Shown: positions 1 to 11,526 of the stretch, in pieces
Layout of the letters: each line of letters opens with the position of its first letter
Numbering within the stretch: position 1 is the stretch's first letter
Assembly (NCBI GenBank): GCA_028023455.1
Contig: JAQFVV010012398.1
Coordinates: forward strand, 6,536,682 to 6,600,681
Length of the DNA: 64,000 nucleotides
DNA from: Epiperipatus broadwayi
Lineage: Eukaryota > Onychophora > Udeonychophora > Euonychophora > Peripatidae
Direction of reading: 5' to 3'
Notes under the pieces: generated by a model
Told to the model about the DNA's origin: nothing
Database searches by the model: none
What the model saw: only the letters and a program-made list of their open reading frames with translations
Made by a program: the position numbers and the translations under genes

Positions 1-295
1 ATTTATCCACATACATTCAACCATCTATCTATATATCTGTTTATCTACTTACATACCCATGTAAAATACTTATCTATGTTTATATATGCATGCAAACTAT
101 AAATTATATATAATAATTATAAAATTGTATTTTTTTTCATAATAAACTTTTTTGATTATTATATATATATATTGAGTACACTGAAATGCATCATTAGAGA
201 AGTTGATAAAAGTAATGATACAATGACTGTGTGCTTTTGAAAACTTATTGTGTTCTTACAATCATAGCAAGATCAGAATATGAAAAAATAAAATG
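1..295. other. AT-rich flank, no gene seen
   Basis: Simple AT-rich sequence with short TA runs (around 164-173) and a degenerate ATCT/ACAT start. It lies outside the 3' end of the RTE element that begins at 296 on the minus strand. No coding or RNA feature is visible. Confidence 0.6.
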
Positions 296-316
296 ATGGT
301 ATCATCATCATCATTA
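296..316 (-). repeat. TGA-triplet tail of the RTE element
   Basis: On the plus strand this reads as ATC triplets with one ATT interruption. It starts directly at the RTE stop codon. It probably marks the 3' end used for priming during insertion. It may also have grown as a microsatellite since then. Confidence 0.7.
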
Positions 317-3150
317 TCAACCATTATCAATCCACTGCATGATGAAGGTCTCTCTAAGTTTAATCCACCTTCTCCGATCTTTAGCTTCTCTTCTCTACAT
401 CACCCCTGCACATTTTATTTCATCCATACATCTTACATGTGGTCTCTTTCTGGGTCTTTTACAATCTCTTGGAATCCAGTTTAAAATTTCAATTAACCAT
501 CTATTATCATCTCTTCTAACAATATGTCCAGCCCAATTCCACTTCAATCTTTTAATTTTTTTTAATGAGGCCAGTAACACCTGTTTGTTCTCTTACACAT
601 ACATTGCATTTACAATCTCTTCTTGTTACTCCCAACATACACCTCTCCATAATTCTTTGAGTGATCTGAAGTCTCTGAATTGCTCTTCTATTAAGGGTTC
701 AATTCTCAGATCCATAAGCAAGAACTGGTAAAACACATTTGTTAAAAACCTTCCTTTTCAAACACATAGGCATATTTCCTTTTAGTATCAAGTTATTTCT
801 ACCAAAAGCACTCCAAACAATTTAATTCTATGATTAATTTCCTCCATTATGTTTCTATCTGTATTAATAATCTGACCAAGGTATTTGTAACTGTTAACTT
901 CTTTTAAGTCATCATAATCAATCTTTATTTTCATATTTTGAGCAAATCGATTAAACATTACTTTAGTCTTTTTAACATTTATCTCTAGTCCTACTTTCCT
1001 ACTTTCATCTGATAATTCCTGCAACATTTCCTGCAGATCTGAAGCATTATTTGCAAAAACAACTACATCATCTGCAAAATCTAAATGACTTAAATAATCT
1101 CCATTTACTTTCACTCCTTTAGTTTCCCATTGTAATCCACAAAATACTTCTTGCAGCACTGCTGTAAAAAGTTTTGGAGATATGGAGTCACCTTGCCACA
1201 CCTTTCTCAATGTTGACTTTCCCAGTGTCATTATGTTATCAAATTGTTTGCTGTTGCATTTTTATAAATATTCTTTAAAATATGACAATATCCTGGATCT
1301 ATACCTTGATGATCCAATGCTTTAATCACTGAAGAAATGTTTATAGAATCAAATGCCTTTTCATAATCTACAAATCCAAAACATAATGACAACTCATATT
1401 CATTTGTCCTTTCTATAACTTCTCTCAATACCTGGATATGATCTACTGTACTAAAACCACTTTAAAATCCAGCTTGTTCTTTTGGTTGGTGGAAATCCAA
1501 TGTTCTCTGTAGACGAGTTGTAATTATCTTGGTAAAAAATTTATATAAAACTGATAAAAGGATGATAGGTCTTTAATTTCTAATATCTTCTTTATCACCT
1601 TTTTTAAATATTAATATTATTACTACATTCTTCCAATCATCCGGTACATCTTTACCATTTAGACATTTGGTATATAACTTTGCTAAAAAATTTTCTATTT
1701 CTTCACCTGCTTCTTTTAATATATCAATTATAATTCCATCATTACCTGGAGCCTTTCCTTTCTTCATACATTTAATTGCAAGTCTCACTTTTTTATTTAA
1801 AATTCTGGGCAATTCGAAAGATGTAATAGATATAGGAGGTACTTGTTCTTTATTACTATATAATTCTTGATAAAAATCTTCTACCAATTTCATGATGTCA
1901 TCTCTCCTTTTAGTAATAATTCCATCTTTTTTTCTTATTGCAGATATAAATTTCCTACCACTACCAAAATGTTGTTTTACATTCTTAAGACTTTTATTTT
2001 CCTCTACAGCTTTCCTTGCTAGTTCACAGTTATACTTTCTTATATCATTTTCAACTCTTTTCTGCACCATTTTACAAAATTCGACATATTCAATTCTTTT
2101 TAATGCATCATTTTTGTATATCTTCATGTTCCTTCTTTTCTTCATAAATTCTCTAGTCTCAGTAGAAATTTTATTGGTCAATTGCTGCTTTTTTCTACCA
2201 GCTATCTTTGTTGCAGTTTTTAAAAGTGTATCAGTTATTTTCATATTAATTTAATTCAAATCTGAATCGTGTTCAAAATCTACTAATAATTGAATCTGAT
2301 TTGTAAGTTCTAATTTAAATTCATTAGAATGTTTCTGAAGATTAGGAATATCAACTGTAAATATTGTTTTTCTCAATAATTTTTGTCTCCCTAGTCTTAC
2401 ATTAACACATATCTTACACCTTACTAATCGATGATCACTTCCTGTGTTAAATTTATTAAGAACATTACAATCTTGAAATATGTATTTCCTGTTAGTCAAA
2501 ATATAATCCAATTCTGCTGTCCCTTCATTTGGATGCTTCCATGTCCATTTCCTTTTAACATTTTTCTCAAAAAAAAAAATTCATAATATAAAGTTTTTCT
2601 TTTTCTGCAAACTCAGTCTAGGTCCTCTCTCATTTCTATTACCATAACCAAAATTACCCACAGCACCTTCATCTTTCATTTTTTTATCAATTCTAGCATT
2701 AAAGTCTCCCATAACAATTTCAAAATGGTGTTTACACTGATCAAAAGCCTTTTGTACATCCATATAAAAATCTTCTACTTCTTCATCACTATGAGAACTT
2801 GTTGGGGCATAAACCTGAATTATCTGCATTTGGTATCTGCTATTAAGTTGTATAACTAATCTTGCCACTCTGTCTGATACACCATCAATCTCCACAATAT
2901 TGTTTTTCCACTTTTTATTTATAATGAATCCTACTTCACTTGTATTTTCAATATTTGTGCCTTTATAATAGAGTATATGTCCACTTTTTAAATCAATTGT
3001 CTTTTCACCTTTTCTTCTAAGTTCACAAAGTCCAATAATGTCCTATTTAATATAAGATAGTTCTTCTAATTCTTGCAATCTTCCTTCACTTGAAAGTGAT
3101 CTGCAGTTGTAAGTACCTAAATAAAAAGTCATCATCAAATGTCAGCCTGG
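317..3150 (-). pseudogene. RTE ORF: endonuclease-reverse transcriptase, broken
   Basis: The protein would nick target DNA and copy the element's RNA into it. Endonuclease motifs are visible in order: TYNCRSL near 3110, GLCELRRKGE near 3020, MGDFNARI near 2690, a DYILTNRK stretch near 2490 and SDHRLVR near 2430. The reverse transcriptase follows, with GKAPGNDGI near 1740, VDYEKAFDSI near 1350, QGDSISPKLF near 1180 and the catalytic FADDVVVF near 1070. The C-terminal part has LKWNWAGHI near 540 and ends with MQWIDNG at the stop 317-319. In-frame stops sit at about 3043-3045, 2251-2253, 1573-1575 and 1462-1464. Frameshifts lie near 3125, 2580, 1235 and 800, so this copy cannot make active protein. 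The catalytic DD pair is still present. The 3'-most ORF piece (395-580) is clearly the same protein in another frame. Confidence 0.85.
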
Positions 3151-3639
3151 GTCCACAATCAGGATTCTTAGCACCCTCTGCCTTTGGTTACCAATCGCTG
3201 CCTTGGTTGGTGACTTTACAGCCTCATGGGAATAAGGGCCATGCTTTATTTTTGTCTGTCATAATTGTATGTATGTATTGGGAAAATATTTATCATTTAC
3301 ACAAACATTCATTCTGCCTTATCAGGCACTGAGAAGAAAGACCATGGTATTTCTTGATCTTAAACTCAGAAGTAAAAAGCCAATAAACTCACCATGATGA
3401 CTAATGTATGTTGGTGAGCAGCCAATCCATGTTCATATACTATATGAATAATCACATAGTAATAACAGCTGCAACGACAAGAACGTATGGAGTGGACATT
3501 AGGAATTTGCCCTGCTCAGTTCCTTTAAGGCCTCCAAGAGGAATCAAAGGGTCTCCTTTCAGTTAATAGCAAACTCCTTTCTGCAGCCAAATGATGGTAT
3601 ATATATCCAGCTGATGGTATTCAAATTTATGTAAATTAG

Positions 3640-4625
3640 TGTCCATTTTTTGGAGAAGGAAAAACATGATTCTTTACAGTTTATAGCATTGGTGTTGTTG
3701 ACTATATACACAGCCTCTATAATTTTATGCTTTGAGTCATTTCTTTCAATCTAATCTATTATAGCTGAAGTAGGATTAAATGGGTGTCCTGTTGCCTTCT
3801 GGTGTTCTAGGAAGATAGAATTATATTCTGGCTTTATTAGATATCTTTTATATAAATATTGATGTTGTGAAAGGCATGTAAATAAGGATGCTTGAGATTC
3901 TCCATAATATATTGATTGACATCCATTTTGGGGGCATTTAATTTTATATACAGTATTGGGAGTGAAATCAGGTTCAAGTTTATACTTGGAATTGTTGATT
4001 ATTTTTTGATTGAGGGAGAAGTGTGAAAATTTAGATGAAATATTTGGGAGAATGTTTTTGTTAGTATGGAAATGTATGGCAGAATTAGTCATAGTCAATC
4101 ATCAATGGGGGAGGGGTGAATTTAGTTTGCAGTAGAATTGTCTGATTTTTCTTGTTAGGTAGATGTATTTGAGTCCAATGGATGTTAAATCTTTTAAAAA
4201 TAGTTTATTTGCTTTGCAGAAGAATTCATGTTTGCATAGTAATTGATTATGATATAGGAAAGAGGATAGACCTGCTAGTTTGTGAGAATAAGGGGAAGTC
4301 AATTTGGGGGGTGTGTGAATTCATGAACTTTGAGAGGTTTGATGCATATCAAGATGACATATGTTATTCGGTAGGAGTATGTCTAAGTATTTCAGAATTT
4401 AACATGAGTCTTCCCATTCAATGATTACAAGTAAGACTGATTGCATCTGGAAGTTTCTTTGATGTTGTTGAGAGTTCTGGTCTAGATGAGTTTAGGGATT
4501 TGAGTGAAGTGTGGTGGCAGAATTATGTCTTTGAAGTGATTTAAGTATAGACTGAATAAGATGCCCCTGAGTGGTAGACCCATGGAAATCTATTGGTCAT
4601 ATTGTTAAGTATGTTAAGAGCAAGA
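3640..4625 (-). pseudogene. Penelope-like element, RT end plus GIY-YIG endonuclease, broken
   Basis: On the minus strand a reverse transcriptase remnant begins near 4600 with a GLPLRGIL stretch, the usual Gly-x-Pro-Leu-Ser region of Penelope-like RTs. A YLDIL segment follows near 4370. Next come a linker with PYSHKLAGLSSF (about 4255-4292) and a GIY-YIG nuclease module (3751-3980) with VYKIKCPQNGC and IYYGESQASLFT. The order RT, then linker, then GIY-YIG, is specific for endonuclease-positive Penelope-like elements. The usual Y-V-D-D catalytic motif is not found where expected, so part of the RT seems deleted. There is an in-frame stop at about 3751, after which C-terminal residues continue to roughly 3640, and further stops and frame changes lie upstream. 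The relic lies just upstream (minus-strand sense) of the RTE element. Confidence 0.8.
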
Positions 4626-7233
4626 TTTTCACAGGCAACAGGTATAAAAGATATATTATCCAATTTTAACAATATATAGTTATCAATATTATTATACCAT
4701 TGCTGCAGCTGGACTGTACTATCTTGGGAAGGAATGTAATTTAAAAAAAATCTAGGCTAAAGGAATAGCTTTCAGAATAAAATTTCAACAAAAATCAAAA
4801 ATATAAAAATAGGGAGTGATAATAGATGAATAATTCCAATAGAAAATTAACATTTATTTTGAATAATGTTTTTAAAAAAATTTTCAACTAGGAGACAATT
4901 TAGATGTGTAATCATATTTACTGCCACAGTTTCTTTCTTTTTTTTTTTTTAAAAAAAAAAAAAATCTCAATGGCTTTTATTATTATTATTATTATTATTT
5001 GGTGATAAGTATCATATTTGGATAGAATTATGATGTTTAAAAATCAATATTATGACTAGCATCTATAATAGGAAGAATTGCTTATGATGATGAATGCTGT
5101 TTTATTACATTAACATGTTCATCTCTTCTAGCATTGATGTGATAACTACACATACCAACATAAGACATTTTACAAATTTCACATAGAATATCATAAACTC
5201 TTTGACCCTCAAAGAAGATTGAACATTTATCTTTGAGTTGAGTATTACCATTTTTTGATAAATAATATATGTAGTTTTAAATTATAACATTTTAGAATAT
5301 TTGCAATATTATCTGTATCTTATTTTATGTAAGAAACATATGATTTAATAACTATTTATTTTTTTCATTTTTTTTTTAAAATTATCATTTTGAGCTTGGT
5401 CTTCAACATTATCTATAATTCTTGCTTTATATAGTATTTATCTGAAAAATTAATCACTTAAGCAAAGAAATTTTTTTGCTATAGAAAAAAATCTGAGCTG
5501 GATAAAGATAAGATTAAAAACTAAAGAGTCCATTAATGCATATTTCCTAAAAATAGATGACACAAGATTATTCAGTTTTTGATAATAAGCACCTCATAGA
5601 AAAGTATTTCCCATCAGTCTCTATATCAATTGTGAATTTAATATGAGAATGGAGATTGTTTATGTGAAAGAAAAAAATGTTAATTTATCTTCATTATATT
5701 GCCAAATAGCAAATATCTTACTCTGTAATATATCTATGATTTACAATGTAATCAAAGTTACATCACAGTTGTGATGCCAATAGGTAAATGTAAATCCAAT
5801 AGTAACTTATCATTTGGATCCAGTTATATCATTTTTTCTTGCATATAAGTAATATCCATCTTTGTAATAAATTCACAATGGAAATGAGAGTATTGGAAAA
5901 AACATGATGCTTTTTGTAATTTTTCTATTTCGATAAACACATATAAAACTAAGATTTTCATCTCATCACCACCCAGCTTTGGCTTTTTTTGTAGTGAACA
6001 CTCTTTATTACAACAATTAACCTTAAAAATAAATAAATTATATGATATCTTGATAGTTAATAGCTACAACAAAAAATCATAAATAAAACTTTAATCTGCC
6101 CCAAACAATGATAATAATAAATTAAAAAAATGATACATCTTGTGTTACTACAGATGATATCCTAATTATGCTGAAACCCTATAGTATCAAAATTTATTTA
6201 CATTACTAATCAAAAAGTTAGTAACATTGTGTTTAAATATGAAGACTTAATCCATTTTGAGACCCAAATAGTTTTATAAATTCTAATATGAAGTTTGTGG
6301 TGGATTCTTATATGTATAAGCACTCATTACATTAATAATAGAAGAGATGAGTATGCTAATTCAATAAAGTAGTACTCATCATCAACATAATTTTTTTTCC
6401 ATTTTATGGATGATAATTGCAACTAAAAAACACTTAGAAAATTCAATAAGATTTAAAAAAAAACCAAAGTGTATTAACACACATGATGATTCAACTAAAC
6501 TACCTCCCATTTGGGAAATACTTTTTAAAGACAATTAATCAAAATGCCTATTAATTTTATATCAAATTATTCAACTACTGTCATCTATTTCATAATTGAA
6601 AAAATTCTATTCTTGTTTTGTATTGGATGAACTTTTAATCTTATTTTAAATGTGACTAACAACAGCTTCCACAATACTTTTTTTTATACAAACAATATTC
6701 TTTATCCAGATGCTAGTATGTGCGATATAAATGGAAAACTAATACAATAATACTATTATATGCACATAGATGAACTTAGATAATATATTTTTTTTTATAT
6801 CTGTTTATAATAAAAATCTTAGTTTTAATAAAAGCATGGGTTTAAATGACTTACTTTGTGATTTTATATTTTCATTAATATGCAAAAAGCATAATATTAA
6901 ACTCATTTGCTGTATGATTAATTTTTATACAAGGCATTAAAAAATAATAAAATTCTTCAGAGAAGTAAGTCAAGGTCATTTTTCTTTGTTAAAGAAACTC
7001 TGAAAGCAAATAATAATTTATTGCTAAATTTACATTTAATTATCAACAATAGATATATCCTTAACCGTGGTTTGGCTTTAATTATATTATATATCCAGGT
7101 CTGCTATAGGCTCATGTAAAAAAATTGCAAAACAAAACAGAAAAATACAAAAAATGATAATGAAGAATATACCTCTAAAACAAAACATAAATAAATTATA
7201 ATTTATTAAAAGAATCCTCTTCACATATGAGAC
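4626..7233. other. Gene-free AT-rich stretch
   Basis: No gene, RNA or clear transposon is visible. It contains a run of 13 T followed directly by 14 A (4938-4964), a short ATT microsatellite (about 4978-5000), and many poly-A and poly-T runs. CpG dinucleotides are very rare. Confidence 0.6.
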
Positions 7234-7460
7234 TTAAAACAGGCAAAACTCTCTATATGTATTGCCACTCAGTACAAGCCAGAGTAATCAATGAATGCCA
7301 GAGGGCTTGTGCATAAAATTTCCATCTAGTGCCTACTCATCTGGGGATATTGGATGAGTAGGCACTAGGTGGGAATTTTATGCACAAGCCTTCTGGCATT
7401 CATTGATTACTCTGGCTTGCACTGAATGGCAATACGTATAGAGAGTTTTGCCTGTTTTAA
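7234..7460. repeat. Fold-back repeat, family A (palindromic copy)
   Basis: The two arms (7234-7340 and about 7354-7460) are almost exact reverse complements around a spacer of about 13 bases. Starting from the outside, the left arm reads TTAAAACAGGCAAAACTCTC and the right arm ends with the complement. The sequence following the right arm (AAGAAATGGTGATCTTGTGA, near 7480) also occurs in the single copy at 45.4 kb. The copy at 45.4 kb shows that the arm sequence also exists in an unfolded form. Confidence 0.85.
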
Positions 7461-7880
7461 TAACAGTTATAAGCAAACATAAGAAATGGTGATCTTGTGA
7501 TGTTTATTGACATATGATACTTCTGTTTTAAAAAAAAGGTTTCAATTTTGGTTTAACACACTTCTCTTTCATACTGTTTGAACGAATTATTGATAAAAGC
7601 AGCTATTAAAAAAATAGAGCTCCCAAATAGTTATATAAATAAGTCAGAGGAGCATAACTTTTCCTAACAAATACCTCAAAGAAAAAAAAGCTAACTCTAA
7701 ACAACATAAAAGTGGAAGTTTGTAATTGGAAAGCAGAAAAAGAAAATGGCTTTGTGGATTGTGGACACAAACTATTATAAAATCACTAAACAATCCAAAC
7801 TTATTTATCTAATTATGTTAGTGATATAAGAACCAATTTATAATAATACATTTAAAAACATAAATTAAGAATTCAGCACA

Positions 7881-8096
7881 TTTTGGTTGTATTTATATGT
7901 TGGACCATTTCCATCATTTAATATGCTTTTAGAAAAAAATAACTTTATTTAAATATTCCAAATACATTCAACTGTTAGTAACAGTTGAATGTATTTGGAA
8001 TATTTAAATAAAGTGAAAATTTTCTAAAAACATTCAATACTCCTATTAGATAATGGAAGTAGTCCAACATATAAATACAACTAAAACACCATCATC
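7881..8096. repeat. Fold-back repeat, family B (short form)
   Basis: The arms are inverted copies that meet almost directly at TTCAACTGTTAGTAACAGTTGAA-like sequence around 7968-7990, with a spacer of only a few bases. The outer ends read TTTTGGTTGTATTTATATGT and its complement. The same outer sequence flanks a longer palindrome at 22841-23318, so this is a short version lacking the interior. Confidence 0.85.
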
Positions 8097-9044
8097 ACAA
8101 ATCTTCTGGAAAATACAACACACATTGTTTTCTTAATAAAAATTTTTAAATTTAAATGAAATTCTAGTTATTTATACAATGTTTTTTTTATCTAAAAATA
8201 TTCGGATTGATGAAACATTTAATAAAATTATATGTAATTGCAATTCGCTAGACTTCTATTATTATTCTAATTAAATATTGTTTCTTAAAAATTTAATTTA
8301 GAATTTCTATTGATTTTTTCATTTTAGAAATATTAGCTGCTAATAAGCACAGAAATATGTATATGGTTGAGATACATTTGTTTGATAACATAAAATATAT
8401 GACCTTTTCTTCCATAGAAACAATTGTATATCATATTTTTATATAAAATTCAGAATGAAATTCGAGATTGATAATGAAAATCCTTTATTTGATGTATTAA
8501 TCACCAAAAATTACTTTTTTTGTCATTTTCTATTTTAATGACAAAATACATATTAAAAAAATAAATAAAAAATAAGTATCACATTACCAATAAAATGGGA
8601 TTCACAGTTGCTATGGAATTATATTCTTACGTTAACTGGGTAATATACCATGAGAACCATAAGTACGCCTGGGAATTATATTTGCGATAATAATAAACAA
8701 CTATTAACTACTTCTATTTTACATTTTAACTCTAATTTTTACAAACTTCAAATCTAAACTACATCTCTTAACATACGGTTAGCGACACTAGTCGCAAGAA
8801 ACATTTTAACTAATAAAATATACTTGTAAACTGAGCATTATTAGGTAAAATCAATTTATATGCCCTATTAAATCATTTCAAATATCTCATTACTATAGAA
8901 TATCTGCTTCCCTCATGTTCATACACAAACGATTTTAAGTGTTACACAAAAAAATTATATTAGCTTTCCTATAAGTCGCATTTACACACACACACACATA
9001 TTGAGCATAACGAGTGTTTCCCAACCAGAGTAATATTTATTTCT
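8097..9044. other. AT-rich DNA ending in a CpG-richer pocket
   Basis: From about 8600 on, CpG dinucleotides become more frequent (for example TACGCC, TTGCGA, ACGGTTAGCGAC, GTCGCAAG) than in the surrounding DNA, where they are rare. No ORF or transposon signature is visible. The pocket extends to about 9360 and may be older unique sequence not derived from repeats. Confidence 0.4.
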
Positions 9045-9049
9045 CTTAC

Positions 9050-9080
9050 CAATTCAGCGAAGATATGCTTCAGCTGTCAT
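9050..9080 (-). other. Speculative 31-bp microexon
   Basis: On the minus strand a pyrimidine-containing acceptor (TCTATTTCCAG) is followed by 31 bases starting ATGACAGCTG and ending GCTGAATTG, then a good donor GTAAGAG. Both splice signals fit the animal consensus. A length of 31 is not a multiple of three, and no neighbouring exon is recognised. Chance matches of this kind occur in tens of kilobases, so this is only a lead. Confidence 0.15.
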
Positions 9081-9269
9081 CTGGAAATAGATTAACATTG
9101 CTTAATACAAAATAATTAAGGAGTTGTGTTATTTCTATTTTAAATTAAAATTTAAATCTATAATTATTATTGGTTCTTTAGCGAGCTGTACAAAGCAGAG
9201 CTAAATGTTATACATCAATACAGTAAGTTGCACTTTCACTCTTATGCATTACAAGTAAATAACGAGTTC

Positions 9270-9500
9270 TTTTTTTTTCCAGTGATGAGATGTTTATTCA
9301 TCAAAAAAAAAAAACATACAGTGAAATAAATGAAATTTCAGGAACAAAATGGTACGAGGGGAAGGCTACATGTAAAAAGGGAATGGGAAGTGGAGAGGGG
9401 AAATGGTGTGTAGTTCAGGCTGGTTAGAAAAGCATGTCTTTGAGATTGAGTCCTATGACAGAGGCTGAGAGGATGGGAGTTCTTAATTCAATCTAATGAC
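9270..9500 (-). other. Possible polyadenylated transcript end
   Basis: This stretch is less AT-rich than its surroundings. On the minus strand AATAAA (9293-9298) is followed about 14 bases later by an A run (T run 9270-9278 on plus). That spacing suits a poly(A) site or the tail of a retroposed transcript. Upstream on the minus strand lies a C- and T-rich stretch (complement of the G-rich 9355-9480) with no recognisable protein. It could be a 3' UTR or a processed RNA copy. Confidence 0.25.
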
Positions 9501-11393
9501 TTTACAATCAGTACAAACACTATCTCATAATTCTTCCTTCATGTAAACACATATCCGTAAGGAAAAGAATACACAAATCAATATATATTAATACTGGCAG
9601 CCACTCAAATAATAAGAAAACACCCTTGCTCTAGGGGATGGGATATGCCAGGACTTAGTCACTCTGCATATATAAGAATGGACTTACACAATGAACTACT
9701 ATGAAATATAAAAATCATGTTATGGTGTAGCATGATTATGGAGCACAGAATTCTGCCTCTAGCTCCTAATAAAAATATTTTTAACAAACTATTTGATGAA
9801 CAAACTATGCTTCATCACCCATATCAAGATGGTGAGAACTTAACCAATCTTGAACATACTAAGGTATCTTGACAACTTACATACATATCAGAGATTAGTT
9901 TTAACTTACACACAACTATTGCATCGATGGGTAACCAATAATTTTGCAAGTTCAATTATGGTTACATGTAAAATAATTTCATATTGTTGACAGTAAGATA
10001 AAAAAAATTAAGAAATGAGCACCGTTCATCATATAATAATTTCTACCTCTCCATACTGGAACAAGGCCGCATCAACTCCTCAAACATATACATTAAAATA
10101 GAAAAACATACTAATCTTGTTATAATCAAAATTTAAAGTAATAATCCATTCCAATAAACACCTTTCACACTATACACTCCCATGCATCTTTCTCAATATC
10201 ATTAAGGAAAAGTGACATATTCATATGATAAATAATGGCATATTTTGGGCTACCATGCTAATCTTAAATGTAAACAATCTAAATATTTTTAACTTTTAAC
10301 TCATAAGCTTAACAACTAATATCATAATGCATTATCTAAATGGATTACAAAACAAATAATCATTAATAATAAAAATTATACTTATAGTCTCTATAGCATA
10401 GTTCTCCTGAATTCCGGGCTGATCCTTGTAGATACAGTAATCCTGTGAATAATTCCATGTGCACAAATTGAATCCAACAAATGAAACCATGGAAAGTTAT
10501 TTAAATTAATTCTATGCAACAATCCACTGGATTCTAATATAATATTAGATTCAGAACACACACATATACTAATAAATAGTGTTTCATTTAAGAGACTCTC
10601 ACTATCCCATTATATTATCCTACTCATTCAAATGAGGTAGTAATTTCCAAATCATCTGTTTTGTTCCTTTGAGACATTTGCCATTTCTTCAGCTAGGATT
10701 TCATTTTCTATTTTTATGTAATTTATAACAAGTTTTATCACAATTTAGAGGCATAACGATTAAGTTTTTTTTTTTTTGTCTTTACCAATGTATATTCCAG
10801 CTAGGTTACTATGTTTCACTTATTATTTGAAGAAAAAATCGCCCAAAATATTCCTTAATTTTTTTATTATTTTTTATCAACAATATTTCCTTTTGGTATA
10901 ACATATTAAATTTTGATTACATGCTCAATATTTCTTTCATTGATAGTTTTTGTTTTGTATGGAACTAGTGATAGAAATAAATATTCCAGGTGGGATCTAA
11001 CATATACACTTTATATTACAACTTCATCTCTGCTCTTCTCTTGAATATGTTTTTTTTTTATAACACCATAAGTCATATTTATCAAACATCATAATTAATT
11101 GATTGATGGAAATGCTCATTCAATTTAGAATTTCCATATTTTTCTTAAAGTAACTTTTAGTCTTCAGCAAATACAGTACTATTTTCTGATCCATGGCGAT
11201 GACATCAGTCATTTTGAAGGTTACGATGATGATTAATTTTGGGCACAAAGACATATACCTGATATAAAAAGTTTAAGTACACATTATATTTTAATAATAA
11301 TATACCATTTGATTCAATATTTTTAGGTTAAAGATTGAAGTCAGTACAGGCAATAATACTTCTATATTATGTAAGTTGTAGATTGTAGACTCT
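9501..11393. other. Gene-free AT-rich stretch
   Basis: I see no gene, RNA gene or clear transposon here. There are scattered poly-T runs (around 10766-10778 and 11050). Confidence 0.5.
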
Positions 11394-11526
11394 TAAAGTA
11401 ATATATATTAAGGCTACAACCTTAAAACTATGCACCTGAAAAAAATGACAGTAGGGACTTCTGCAAATCTGTTATTTTTTCAGGCGCATAATTTTAAGGT
11501 TGTATCCTTAATATATATTACTTTAA
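11394..11526. repeat. Fold-back repeat, single-occurrence family
   Basis: Two inverted arms of about 57 bases are separated by a short spacer around 11452-11470. The left arm begins TAAAGTAATATATATTAAGG and the right arm ends with its complement, with few mismatches. No second copy was noticed in this window. Confidence 0.8.

Larger units (their letters stand above)
296..3600 (-). mobile_element. RTE-like non-LTR retrotransposon, nearly full length, dead
   Basis: Reading the minus strand, a leader at about 3600-3150 is followed by an apurinic-type endonuclease, a reverse transcriptase and a C-terminal region. The ORF ends at a TGA at 317-319 that runs directly into a short tail of TGA triplets (296-316). 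A very short 3' UTR made of a simple tandem repeat is typical of the RTE clade. The 5' limit near 3600 is soft: I placed it because the sequence between 3340 and 3590 contains moderately GC-rich leader-like DNA that ends before the Penelope-like relic. Proteins of this type are often annotated as endonuclease-reverse transcriptase or craniofacial development protein 2-like in invertebrate genomes. Two further fragments of the same family lie at 31.8 kb and 59.1 kb on the plus strand. Confidence 0.85.
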
